From Cryptomeria japonica (Eukaryota > Streptophyta > Pinopsida > Cupressales > Cupressaceae): a stretch of DNA of 64,000 nucleotides. Location: contig NC_081412.1 in the NCBI RefSeq assembly GCF_030272615.1, forward strand, positions 697,788,656 to 697,852,655. Direction: 5' to 3'. The position numbers were made by a program, and so were the translations under genes. Positions 45,001-56,589 of this stretch are shown here, piece after piece. Every line of letters begins with the position of its first letter. Position 1 is the first letter of the stretch. Under the pieces are notes generated by a model. It was not told the DNA's origin and did not search any database. It saw only the letters and a program-made list of their open reading frames with translations.

Positions 45001-46067
45001 AAGCGCCTGCAACTTTACGGCGAGCCACCTCAATGTAATGTATGCGTTAGGATGTAATAAAATATTTAAGAATACATGTAATTTAATTGAGCTGTTGATC
45101 GATGGGAATTTGAATCTTTCATATTGATGCTGGTTGCATTCATATCAAGTGACTTAGTGTCTAAATTAACTCTCATTAGATTAATGTGTTCTCTTTTTTA
45201 AATTTCATCTAATTCAAACAAAAGATGTAAAGCCTCAAGTTTCTGTCTTTGGTTTGGTTAGTTTAAAGCATATAAGAGTAGAGATGAAGATAGAAGAGTA
45301 GAGATGAAGATAGAGGGGGAGAGGAAGAGGAAGAGAATAGACACGAAATAGAAAGAGGTAGATGGAGAGATAAAATTAGAGAGATGGAGATTAAAAGATT
45401 GGCAGATAGAGATGAAGAGGTAGAGGGAGAGATAAAGGTAAAGAGAGAAAGAGATAAATACTTATATATAAGGGAGAGAGAGAGAAGTACATATAATATT
45501 ATAGTGTGTGGTAGAAGTCTATTGGTAAACCCACTTTTATACAAACTACAATTTTTTAATAAGTAAAATTTATATTTTATAATAGTATATGAAAGGTGGT
45601 TAGATAAGACGAGTTGTGTAATACGTGTGAGAAGTTATATTTGTGTTTTTTTTAATGAAAAATTCAATTGTATGTATTTTTTTAAATGTTTTATGGATAT
45701 GGATAGGTGTACATAGTTTTGGAATCAATGATGGATAGACAATGTATGTGTTGATTGGAATATTTTAAATAATTTGTAAGTGTCCCGCCGTTGTAAATGA
45801 TTTGTGTACATGTTTGATAATAATTTTAAACATTGGCAAATAGAGATGAAGAGGTAGAGGGAGAGATAGTGTGGAAGGAGAGGAGGAGAAAGGGAGAGAT
45901 GGTTGAATATATAGATAGGAGGGAGGGAATAATATAGATGGAGGGAGATATAGAGATAGTGGTAGAGAGATATGGATAGATTTAAATTGTTTTAGCATAT
46001 CCACATGAATGACATGGTACGTGCACTTTCTTTCATTCATAGAATGTAAAATGAGAGGATGTGGTTC
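45001..46067. repeat. Spacer with GA-rich simple repeats
   Basis: Two purine-rich tracts (about 45271-45480 and 45838-45975) share the unit TAGAGATGAAGAGGTAGAGG, seen at about 45405 and 45840. Between them lies AT-rich sequence with no gene. Confidence 0.7.
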
Positions 46068-46084
46068 AAGAAGTTTAGTTATTT
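46068..46084. repeat. Target-site duplication of the LINE, left copy (17 bp)
   Basis: AAGAAGTTTAGTTATTT here is identical to 49777-49793. A long duplication of this size, with an A-rich tail at the other end, marks target-primed insertion. Confidence 0.92.
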
Positions 46085-46878
46085 TTTTTCAACACTCATC
46101 CACCCCACTCCCTGTTAACGAAGAAGCTGCTATTCCCATCACCAATTCTTCAAAATTAAAGCCCATGCACATTGATCACATGCCCCTTGTCTCTGATCAA
46201 CTTGGTCTAGCCTCTGACCCAACAATTGGTCCTTCAAAATCGCCCTCTGACTGCTTTCAGTTGGTCACTTCTAGGAAGCGTAGGAGGAAAATTAGCAACC
46301 TGAATGCCCCAAATCAAAACCATCCTACTATCCCAACTATCAGCCAAGAAACGGGCATCTGTGTTTACCCCCTCCCTACAAATAATAGCTCACCCGCTCC
46401 CGCTCGAACCCCGACAAACTCTATTGTAAAAAAGATCATTAAAAAACTTGAGAACCCTAGTCAAAGTGCTAATGTTGCTAGCACCAGTTATAACCCTGCA
46501 TGTGTGGTGATCAGATCTAAGACCCCAAATAATTCAGACTCCTCATCACCTGCAGGGCTTACCCTTGAAGTTAACATCACCAACCCTTCGACAACCTCTA
46601 TGCTCAAAGAGTTAGAAGATAATCATGTTATTGAAGTAATCTACGCCAATAAGGGTCTTGAAGAAACTAGGTCTAGCACAGTGGTCCTTGGCTTTCTAGA
46701 CTCCCAGATGTCTGGGTCCGACATAGGAGGAATTGCAGCTACTAGGAATAAACCATCTGAAGTTAGTGAAGATGAGGACGACCTTATGAAAGGATCCTCC
46801 TTGACTAAAAAGAAAGGTAGGCCTATGGGCTCCAAGAATAAAAAGAAATCTGGAGATCCTTACGGTCTCCCTAGTTGA
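46085..46878 (+). pseudogene. LINE ORF1 (5'-truncated)
   Basis: The open frame extends into the insertion boundary and runs to 46878. It is rich in Pro, Ser and Asn, with a basic stretch (TSRKRRRKISN) and a C-terminal basic end (KKGRPMGSKNKKKSG, AT-hook-like GRPMGS). No CCHC knuckle or RRM is visible, so the RNA-binding part was probably in the missing N-terminal half. ORF2 starts 22 bp downstream. Confidence 0.65.
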
Positions 46879-46899
46879 ACCTCTTAACCCTCCTCTCTA

Positions 46900-49299
46900 A
46901 TGAAATACATCTCTTGGAATATTCGAGGCCTTGAGTCGCATGATAGGAAGTTTGTCATCAAAAGCTCTTTGAGCCACCACAAGAACATAGATTTCTTGAT
47001 GCTGCAAGAACTTAAATCTGTGGGTTTCCTCCCTGCGGAGTTCTACAAAGCCAATCTTGAATGGGTCACGCATGACCTCTATGACATATACAATGAAGCT
47101 CTTGACAATGGCACCCTAGGGGAATTCATAAATAAAGGTATTGTTAAACTCATCCCTAAAGAAGGAGACAAAGCGCTCATTAAGAACTGGAGGCCAATCA
47201 CCCTCCTCAACATCTCCTATAAAATCCTTGCCAAAGCCTTAGCTACCCGCCTTGAAAAGATTCTTCCAAAATTCATTTTCTCTACCCAAACTGGATTCAT
47301 TATAGGCAGATACATATTGGAAAACCTTGTCACTAGTTGGGAATCCATGGAATGGGCCAAAACCTCTAACCAGGATGCTGCCATGTTCCTTGTGGACTTT
47401 GAAAAAGCCTATGACAGAGTCGAGTGGGATTTCATCCTCATGATGCTCCAAGCTTTTGGCCTCCCTAACGAGTTCTATGACTACTCCAAATTCTCCTCAA
47501 AGACACTTCCACCATGATTGAAGTTAATGGAACCCTATCCCAACCTATTCCTCTCTCTAGATCCATAAGGCAAGGCTGCCCTCTTACCCCTGCTCTATTT
47601 GTTATTGCCTCAGATGCCCTCTTTTATCTCCTTAGAGATGATACTCTATCTCCTAGAGTCCATGGCATCGTGTTGCCAGATGACTCTGAACTGTTGAATA
47701 TCCAATTTGCTGATGATACCTCTTTTCCTGGAGCTCTCTAGGAAAAACATCGATTCCATCAACCTAAAAATTGACACCTTTGGTAAAGCCTCTGGAGCTA
47801 GGATCTCCAACTCCAAATCTATTTTACTTGGTTGGAAGGATGAACCTCCAGACTGGCTACAGCAAGACGGGTACTCATGGGGAGGACCCAACATGATTGT
47901 CAAGTATCTCGGTATCCCCTTCTCTATTTCTCCCTCTCTTTGAGACATGTGGACCTGGGTTAAGGGGAAAATTGATAAGAATCTCAACAAGTGGGATAAT
48001 AGAATCCTCTCCCTAGCAGGTAGGGTTCAAGTATGTCAAAAAATCCTCTCCTCGTACAGTATCTACTACTCTTCGGTTTGGATGTTCAACAATTATCAAA
48101 TTTATGAAATTCAAAAGGCTATCAGATGCTTCCTCTGGTCTGATGGTAAGGGCAAAAGAAAGGCCCATGCGGTGAAATAGGCCTGGTGCCACTTAGACAA
48201 AAAACTTGGAGGTTTGGGCCTTAAGGATCTTAAGTTGCAAGGAATCTCCCTTGCCGCCAAATGGATATTTCATGCACTAGATGGGCAAGAACCTTGGAAG
48301 ATTCTTATCAGAAACAACATTCAAAATGGATTCCCCAAGGCTGCCAAATCATGGACAGGCCTCCCACTCAGTGATCTACTTGCTGGAAGTTTCTCGGTGT
48401 CTGTCCAAGGCACTTGGGTCTTTAAGTCCATCTGGAAATCCTGGGAGCAGGTGCGTAGACTTATTTGCAACTCTCGCATTGACTGTGATAACACTATACA
48501 TGGTGAAAGGTTGATATGGTGGAATCTCCACCATAATTCTAAGCCATTGGCCTTAACCCAAGGCTATTCTACTAGATTTTGGCATAACAAGGGGATCAAG
48601 TTTCTTATAGACATCCTAGAAAATGACAACCTCATCACCTAGGAGAAACTTAGTAGTAAATTTAATCTCCCTACTTCGCATAAGCGGACCTACAATATGA
48701 TTAGGAATGCTTGTAACACCCTCAATCTTCCTAAGAATACTCATGTTGACACCCACAGGTACCTCTCATTCCTTTGGAAGGATGGCTCCCCCCTCCCAAA
48801 AATTAAATCCAAAGTTATCTACAACTTGCTTAACTAGGACACCTCTGTGATCGACCATGTCAACACCCTATGGAATGTCCACCACAGCCCCACCACTTGG
48901 TATAAAACCTTTGAGAACCTTTGGAAATCCCCCATCCCCCCTAAGATCAAGTGTTTCAGATGGCAACTCTTACTGGATAGATTGCCTATTAGGAATAATG
49001 TAGCTGCATATGATCTATGTTCTGTCTGCAATAAACCTGAGTCCACTCAGCACATCTTCCTTGACTGCCCTTTTGCTAGGGAGATCTGGTTAATGTTTGG
49101 AATATCCATTACTAAGCATGTCTTCACTTATGATATAGTTACTAGTTTCATCCATAATCTTAAAAAGGATGCTAACTTAATTTGGCAAATTTTGTCCTCT
49201 TTTATCCTTTGGTTTATTTGGAAACTCAGAAATGAGGAGAAGTTCCAAGGTAATGCTAGGGAACTTACTGGTTTTTTAAAAGAAACTCACACACTATAA
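46900..49299 (+). pseudogene. LINE ORF2: endonuclease start fused to RT, with zf-RVT
   Basis: ATG 46900 starts MKYISWNIRGLESHDRK, the beginning of an APE-type endonuclease. After about 45 residues (LMLQELKS) the frame passes directly into the RT lead-in (LPAEFYKANLEWV), so the rest of the endonuclease and the linker are deleted in frame. RT motifs follow: NGTLGEFINKGIVKLIPKEG, NWRPITLLNISYKI, TQTGFIIGRYI and FLVDFEKAYDRVEWDF. After a frameshift near 47510 come RQGCPLTPALFV and the catalytic FADD (47706-47717). Further stops occur at about 48178, 48640 and 48836. The zf-RVT domain near 49018-49090 reads CSVCNKPESTQHIFLDC. The protein would nick DNA and reverse transcribe; this copy cannot. Confidence 0.88.
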
Positions 49300-49776
49300 A
49301 ATTTATGTGCAGGTTTGCTTCCTGATGAATGTTGAACGAAACAAACTCTTGCGGTTCCTCAAAGAAGGTCGAGCCACCATATTTATATACGAGATGCAAG
49401 ATGGGTATGAATGGGCAAGGATCACAGAAAATCAAACCGCCTTTGAGAGTGCAGTTAAGAAACTGATTAAAGAACTTCAAGATACCAGAGCTCCCCCCTT
49501 CAATAGGGTTGACATGTGCATACAAATCATGGAAAGGAAGAAGGTGGTCTGGATGGAAGGACCACAGGGGTGGACCACATGATTGGAAGACCAAGATGAA
49601 ATCCTCCTCTAGTTCCTTATGGCAGCAAGCACAACTTTATTTTGGAGTTTTCTTTTAGTGCATTGTATATGACACTCATATAGTTCTTTTTGGTTTCACT
49701 GTTAAGGCCCTGCCTCCCCTGAACTCATCTGTATAACCATGTTTTGGTCTCTTGATTTATAATATAATATAAAAAA
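49300..49776 (+). other. LINE 3' region and A-rich tail
   Basis: A short open frame (49307-49582) carries FLMNVERNKLLRFLKEG and QDGYEWARITEN, probably a further conserved C-terminal piece, then the 3' UTR and the A-rich tail. Confidence 0.5.
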
Positions 49777-49793
49777 AAGAAGTTTAGTTATTT
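49777..49793. repeat. Target-site duplication of the LINE, right copy (17 bp)
   Basis: Identical to 46068-46084 and directly after the A-rich tail. Confidence 0.92.
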
Positions 49794-50660
49794 GTGAATG
49801 TTGGTATCATTTTATTTCAATTAAATAGTTTAAATTTCATTGGATAGATAGTTGGCATAAGTATTTGAGTCATCTTTGTGTGCAATTATGCCTCTTTTTA
49901 TTATGATGGTGTCTTTACAACTCTACCCTCTACAACATATTTTCAACTTGTGATTTATAGAGAAGTAGTGATATGGGCTTTAGGGGCTTGTTACAAAGAG
50001 ATTGAACTTTAAGATATTTTTTATTGCATTTAAATCCCATAAAATGATCGTTGCTTATTTAATTTTATATTGAAAAATTCAATTGCTTTAGCATGAAATA
50101 TTCCTATTCAATTCCAACAAATTACCAATAAATTTAATTAAATACTAAAAACATAGTTCTTTTAGCATATACTAATTTAACTATACTATACTCATAAATA
50201 AACACTTAATATTACATATCTTTGATCCAATTCTTCGCCATGCATTGTTCATTAATATTAATATTAAGTCTATATATGTATTTAATAGTATTATTTATAT
50301 GATTTTTGTTAACCAACTCTTTTCCTTTAAATTACTTAAGTTTTAATTACAAATTTAAAATTTAATTTCAAATGTACATTATATTTATTTATTATCTTTC
50401 ATTTTACAATATTCATCACTATAGTCATATAAATTTTATATTTAAAAAAATATAAAAGAATATAAATATGAAAATTATAAAAAATATCACATCAAAATAC
50501 TTCAAATTAATAAAAACTTACTATGAAATGTAAATATTAAACAATATATTGTTCTCCTATTTATAAAGTTTTTACTATCTGTTTTAATATTAAATTTATT
50601 ATACTTATTTATATTTATCTTTATTTTATTTTATTTTTATATTAAAAAATAAGTTTTATT
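49794..50660. other. Very AT-rich spacer
   Basis: No gene or element is recognised. AT content rises steadily towards the tandem repeats at 50.7 kb. Confidence 0.5.
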
Positions 50661-50978
50661 TAAATCAAATTTATAAAATTAATTTCAATTAAAATATACT
50701 TTAATAAAAATAAATATTGTAAATCTTAATTAAAATAAAAAAAATATTTTTTAATAATATTACTTAAATAAAATTTATAAAATAAATTTCTTTTAAAATA
50801 TAGTTTAATAAAGATCATATTATAATAAATATTATAAATCTTAATTAAAATTAAAAAAATATTATTAAATAATATTACTTAAATAAAATCTATAAAATAA
50901 ATTTCTTTTAAAATATAGTTTAATAAAAATCAAATTATAATAAAAATAAATTATAAAACAAATATTATAAATTAATAT
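50661..50978. repeat. AT-rich tandem repeat, about 105-115-bp unit
   Basis: Three adjacent copies start near 50661, 50765 and 50880. They share AAATTTATAAAATAAATTTC, AAAATATAGTTTAATAAA and ATTATAAATCTTAATTAAAA. The stretch is almost free of G and C and could act as a matrix attachment region, but nothing in the sequence proves this. Confidence 0.7.
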
Positions 50979-53054
50979 TTCCTTATACCTGTAGCAATGA
51001 GTTGAATGTTTTACCTTTTAGCATTAATATTATTAAATATTTTATGGATAAAAGTACAAAGCTGTGTCACACTTCTATAAAGGAAATGGTCAATGTTGAT
51101 TCAAATTTTTAAATCAAATCAATAGAAAGTGAAATATATGTTTTAAATTTTGAAATGATGTAAACTAATAAAATTTATATTCTTTTGTCTATTTGATGTT
51201 TGTAATTTTAATAAAATTAAAAAAATATATTTGAATTTAGTTTTTTATAAAGTAAACACTATAATTTAGTTATTGATTAAATGTTGAAATTGAAGCTACA
51301 CAAGCCGTCACACTTTATTTAGTAAATTTTACCTTTTTTTCTTCAATTTTTTCGTGTATATTGATAGCTTGAAACTTAAGTGCATTGATATATTTTTTAC
51401 TATATATATATAATATAATATAATATAATATAATATAATATAATATAATATAAAATGTTGTGTGTACTGAAATATAACTTTTTCTAATTGCAACCACCTT
51501 TTTTCTCAATTATTTATTCAAATTATAAAATAATTATATCATGTTGACATAGATTCTTTTCTCTATTGCATCATATTTTTTTAAAAAATTATAAAGAAAT
51601 TTTAGTATTTTTCCTCAACGAGATAATCAACCTTATATTTCAATGTCGATGACCTACTTTCAATAAATTTAAAATATAAAATATAAAAACTAATTAAAAT
51701 ATTAAAAGATATATATTTTGGAAAATTCACTTATAGATCTATAAAAGGACATTTTTACATTTCAAAAAAACTATTATTTATAAGAGTAGGAGTTGTTGAA
51801 AAATCAATTTTTTTAATAATTAGACCCAAAGTGGTATAAAATATACATTTAGTAGACATTTCCAATTGAAAAAGTTGTGGCCCATATATAACTTATCTAT
51901 AATGAATCTATATAGACCATATGTTTGACTAAAATTAAGTTTTAATTAGAATTATTTAAATTCACTTGTGTTGATAAGTTGGTTTGAAACATGACATAAT
52001 TTTGTCTTTTACTGTTACCTATTTTCATACTATCACAAAATTGTTAAATATTTTAACTTTTCACATACAAGCCCTGGGCATACAAATCGAAATTTTATGG
52101 ATCATGGAGCGTATGAATCATTGTCCCTGTAATAATGACTTTCATAATATATGAATGAAAATTCAATACGGTTGAATTTTTAAAATTATCTTATTGCTTT
52201 GTTTGTACAAACAACAATCTTTTTCTCTTTTCAATTACATATTATTTGTTAAATGTACAAAATGAGAATTTATTTGTTTGGAAAATTAAATTTTCTACCC
52301 ACTATTTTAAATATGATCCACTAAAGAAAAATGATATTTTTATAATTATATAAAATATAAAATAAATATGAACTATAGACTTGTTTAAAATTCTTAAATT
52401 TGATTGATCAATTAGAAAAAGAAAATGCACCCAATGGATGCATATGTATCCTTGGGCGGGAACTAACAAGACTAAAAATTTACATGTTACCAATAAAAAT
52501 AAACAAATAAATATAATTTTTGAAAAGTAAGTAAAATGTTATATATTTATAATATTTAATAATCAAATAGTTTTAATTTTGAAAATTAATTTAAACAAGT
52601 TATTGAAATTTAACCTGCTTATGATTGATGATTTATCTCAATCAACAAATTCAATTAATGAACCTCATAAAAGATTATAATTGAATTTAAACTAGTATAT
52701 CTATATTTGGATAAATCTATGTAAATGGGGGCAAGAAATATCATTTTTAAGCTCTATTTTATTTTGTTTTAATTATTTTATTCAATCCAAAATGAAACCT
52801 AAGCGAACAAATCTCTATATATAATTGTGAAGTTAAGGAAGTCTTCTTTTAGCATTCCTACGTCCCTTGCATTCTCTATCAATTATAATTGTAACTAGAA
52901 TGAGATTTAATTTGCTTTCATTTTTTACATAAGTATACACATTGTAGAGGATGTAGATTACTTTTCTCGAATATTCAATTATATCATTTTTACCCATTTA
53001 AAAATTATTCTTAGATTTTCTTAAATTTGGAAAGGGTGTAAAGTAAAATTCAAC
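50979..53054. other. AT-rich spacer with a TAATA microsatellite
   Basis: A (TAATA)n run lies at about 51401-51452. The remainder is AT-rich and has no recognised coding region or repeat end. Confidence 0.5.
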
Positions 53055-53268
53055 TATATGAATGGTAGTGTTAGTGAATATTGTAGACTTTGAAAGAAAT
53101 AATCATGATAATGTGAGGCAATGTGAGGCAAAGGAAAAGGAATCATAAGTCATATATGAATGGTAGTGTTAGTGAATATTGTAGACTCTGAAAAATAAAA
53201 TTTAAATATCAGAAATAATCAATGATAATGTGAGGCAATGTGAGGCAAAGGAAAATGAATCATAAGTC
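53055..53268. repeat. Tandem duplication, about 100-115-bp unit
   Basis: Two copies (53055-53152 and 53153-53268) share GAATGGTAGTGTTAGTGAAT, GATAATGTGAGGCAATG and AATCATAAGTCAT. The second has about 18 extra bases (TAAAATTTAAATATC region). Each copy itself contains a doubled AATGTGAGGC. Confidence 0.8.
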
Positions 53269-54255
53269 ATGATAATGTCACTTATATATGCAATAATGGT
53301 GAAAAAAAATAAAATTGTGCACTATGACATTCAACTCTATTTAAACATGTAGAAAGAGAGAGAAATTCCAATGGCCTTTCCTTGCATTATACGTTGAGAA
53401 GAAATCGGTTATACAGGTAATAGTATACCATCTCATCTTACAACAGTGGCAATATTGTGGTTATTATGATCACATAAAATTTAAGACTCGTGTCTTCTAA
53501 AGTTGGAAGAACGAATTAATAAATCTACATGCATGAAGACTAAAGAAAAAGTTTACTAATATGTTTTGATTTGTTAATTAATGCTTTGAATTGTCAAGTT
53601 CTTCATATTGTTATGATTTTGTTAGGTTGAATTCATGGTGGCAAAAAAATATTTTCATACCTAACTCAACTTGATCTTACATCTAATAGGACAACATGTC
53701 AATCGTTTCAATTGTTCCTTGTAGACTCTATTAGAGAATTAATTTTTATCAACAACTTCCATCTTGAGGAAAGCTCCTAGAATAATTATTTTCAATAAAT
53801 TTAACTAATTGTAGACTCTGCTTTTGACCCAAATGCTAATATCTAATGAAATTTCTTGTCAATAAACAAACTTAATTAAATTTTAAAAACATAAACAAAT
53901 CTTTATAGATCTCACCACACTTTGTAAAATTCTTTAATGAAAAACTCGAATTATATGAAAGAACTACTACAGAAAATTATGGCTGGCATGATTCATTTCA
54001 TTTAAGATTTTGATGAAGTTCAAAGAATTAAAGAAAATATATCTTACTTAAATTTTATTCAATTCAGCAATCTTTTTAATATTAGAAAAATAATTACAAA
54101 TTATTATAAATTTTAAATCACTTAGAATTTTATTGAGAATTACTTCTAAAGAATTTCCAACATTTAAATCTTTAAAATCAATGCACAAATTTTAAATATT
54201 ATCGATTCAACAAGTAAATGACTTAATATTTGGCTCACTCATGTAAAGTTGGATG
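53269..54255. other. AT-rich spacer
   Basis: No gene is recognised. Confidence 0.45.
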
Positions 54256-54475
54256 CATGCATAAGGCTGTAGCTATTCTGGTTTCAAAACGGACCTTTCG
54301 TACAACGTGTTAGTCAATCACAGCCATTTATTGCAAAATCGACGGTGTAAAACGTGCGACTAACACGTGTGTTAGTCAATCCGTACTGTCATTTTTTAAC
54401 CAGAATAGACGCGTCTCATGCATAAGGCTGCGGCTATTCTGGCTCCAAAATAGACCTTTCGTACAATGTGATAGT
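54256..54475. mobile_element. MITE-like inverted-repeat element and partial second copy
   Basis: CTATTCTGGTT at 54273 and AACCAGAATAG at 54398-54408 form 11-base inverted ends of a 136-bp unit. Inside it GTGTTAGTCAATC occurs twice (near 54307 and 54370) and a TAACACGTGTGTTA palindrome is present. The left flank CATGCATAAGGCTG (54256-54269) recurs at 54417-54430 and is followed by another CTATTCTGG and TAGACCTTTCGTACAA. So a second, partial copy lies in tandem. It has no coding capacity. Confidence 0.55.
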
Positions 54476-54945
54476 GACATGCACACGTTAAATAGAGCAG
54501 ATGTGCCATATTTCTGTCCTCTAGAATTATGAGATGTAACATATGTTGTACTCTACAGCAAGTCATTCTCATCCTCATTCGTTATTTGAATCCCATAGGA
54601 AATTACCATAAGATCCACGAACATGGCTATATTGTCAATTATGAAATTTATTTTCTGGTTTTGGTGCTCAAAGAAAGTAACCAGAGTGAAAAATAGACAA
54701 TGGGAATGAGGGACAGAGGAATCACTTTTAACATAGAAGAAAACTACCTAAAACTTGTTTGGATTATATTAATTTTTTCAGGATTTGGTGTTCAAAGAAC
54801 ATACTGAACAACAAAACAACAGGATGTTCTGAGAGTGGTATTTATATCACATTAACGTAAAAATTGCAAGTGAAAACCTATTATAGCAAATCTACATCTG
54901 CATCAAAGATTTTCAAATTGCCTCCTTTAAACTATTTCTACATAC
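54476..54945. other. Spacer with a short direct repeat
   Basis: TTTTCTGGTTTTGGTGCTCA at about 54650 and TTTTTCAGGATTTGGTGTTC at about 54775 are related copies, each continuing with AAAGAA. No gene is clear. Confidence 0.4.
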
Positions 54946-54987
54946 CAAATGGAGGAAACTCGGTTCCGGATGTACGAGGAAATAGCT
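54946..54987 (-). other. Possible 42-base exon
   Basis: On the minus strand an acceptor TATATGCAG and a strong donor GGTATGTAG bound 42 open bases. Joined to the exon at 55252-55382 the frame stays open, giving ...LHCIR-AISSYIRNRVSSI. I do not recognise the product, and the next exon is not clear. Confidence 0.3.
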
Positions 54988-55251
54988 CTGCATATAATGA
55001 GTAAAACACCTACCCCGAAAGAAACTGTTGCTAACAAAGTGATATTTTAGAATTTCGAATGAAAACAAAAAATGGCATCTATCAGGAAAAATTCATCTAA
55101 TGAAACCCATAAATTTAGAGCATAATAAAAGAAAAAGACCATTACAGCTGTGATCCCAAAGAGAAAAATACTTGATGTACAAGTAAGAGAATAGAAACAA
55201 AATCATGAAAATTTAATGAAGCAACGTTATAATCAAAATCCAGAAACAAAC

Positions 55252-55382
55252 CTGATACAGTGAAGATGACCCCTAAAAGACTCTAACGTCTCTCCTTTCA
55301 AAGGAACTCCTCTTATTACAGAAAGCTTCTCCTTGCTAATTGGTTTAGAAGATTGATCTTTACATCTCTCATCGGTTATATA
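55252..55382 (-). other. Possible 131-base exon of an unrecognised gene
   Basis: On the minus strand acceptor TTATTGCAG and donor CAGGTTTGT bound an open stretch reading YITDERCKDQSSKPISK, then LSVIRGVPLKGETLESF and RGHLHCIR. The frame is also open upstream of the acceptor as far as a TGA near 55445 (ECNGCLSHAFLGCNRMLLQ), so the exon may be longer. The composition looks like real coding sequence, unlike the AT-rich surroundings. No family is recognised. It could be a captured or decayed host gene fragment. Confidence 0.35.
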
Positions 55383-55449
55383 CTGCAATAACATCCGATT
55401 ACAACCAAGAAAAGCATGTGACAGACATCCATTACATTCTTCTCACTTT

Positions 55450-55705
55450 TGTATTGTTCATTAACATGTAACAGCTTGTAGAATGCCTGTCAAATAAAAT
55501 TGGTCATGTATTAAGTGACACAGGTTTTTTCATTAGTATGTGACTATGGAACGCCTCCGGCATAAACAATATATTGTAAACATAAAGTTCAATTAGGATA
55601 TCATTAATATATCCTGGTTTCAATTTGACAATAAAAATAAGTCCAAGGTAAAACAAGTTGGATCGTTGGATTGAGTCGTGGGGATATCCTGATGTACTAA
55701 AAAAA
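55450..55705. other. AT-rich spacer
   Basis: No recognised feature. Confidence 0.35.
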
Positions 55706-55900
55706 AATAGATATCATTAATATATTTAAGCACATGAATATTTTAAGTGTGTTTACTTGTTCTCATTTAAAAGTTTGTAAAACGAGATCTTATTTTAAAT
55801 ATTTAAATAAATGTTTGTAAAGTAAAATGATTTTTGTTAAGTTTAATTTAAGATAATTGATCAGAAGTATATGTATAACTGATTAATTTACATTAAGGGG
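55706..55900. repeat. Dispersed repeat, copy 2 (other copy at 4.7 kb)
   Basis: Matches 4733-4975 in the same orientation (ATTAATATATTTAAGCACATG, TTTAAATAAATGTTTG, AATTGATCA). Confidence 0.6.
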
Positions 55901-55904
55901 AATC

Positions 55905-56350
55905 GTAGGTTGTCTCGTTGTGGGGGGTTGTTGTGAGATGATTTTGGCAAACTTATTTCGGTAGTTGCACTCCCTTTGGAAATCAAGTCAACCCACGTGG
56001 TTGAAGCCTCAGCTACTCTTCATGCCATGAAGCTCCCACATGATCTTGGCTTCCAGAAGGTTTGGATTGATTGTGAATGACTTGATGTAATTAATACATC
56101 GATTGTTTAAATGACTCTTATATCCCGAGTTGGACCATTGAAGAGCTTTGATCAAGGATGCCTTAAACCTCATCAAGGCTTTTGATAATGTAATTATATC
56201 TCATATCCTTACAGAAGGCAATTCCCTTGCGGATGCTTTTGCAAATATTGGTGTGTTGTGACATGAAGGTTTCTATTGGAATGGGACTGACCCTCTTCCT
56301 CCTAACATCGAGGACGTAATTAAACTTGAAATTATTCATGAGAGTTAACC
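55905..56350 (+). pseudogene. RNase H-like domain fragment (LINE / RVT_3 type)
   Basis: The plus strand reads, with stops and shifts, RDDFGK-like, then EIKSTHVVEASATLHAMKL, HDLGFQKVWIDCE and, near 56210-56250, EGNSLADAFANIGV. These are the Glu, Asp and last Asp regions of a plant RNase H-like domain, usually at the end of LINE ORF2 or standing alone. No RT is found upstream on this strand. The third motif is in another frame from the first two, so the copy is dead. Confidence 0.6.
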
Positions 56351-56589
56351 TCTTGGTATGCGAGGGTGTTTATGTTTCTCACACTTTCTTTTATTGATTT
56401 TCTAAGATATTTTAATAATGACAGTTGGGTAATTTTCATTCTTGGTGCTTATCAATTTATCATTTCTACATGGATTGTGGGTAATTTTTACTCTCGGTTT
56501 CCCTACTTTCAAAGTGTCGAGTATTTTACATAATGGTTTTGGGGGCTTTCTTTGTAACTGTGTCATTGAGGGGTTAGTTGTGGGGTAGA

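Larger units (their letters stand above)
46085..49776 (+). mobile_element. Truncated L1-type LINE with internal deletion
   Basis: The insert is 3.7 kb and ends in an A-rich tail (ATATAATATAAAAAAAA) just before the duplicated target. It starts inside ORF1, so it is 5'-truncated. ORF2 has lost most of the endonuclease by an internal deletion. RT, the C-terminal zinc-knuckle domain (zf-RVT) and the 3' region remain. It lies between the two PHT1 copies and is not present in either flank, so it inserted into the spacer. It is dead. Confidence 0.9.
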
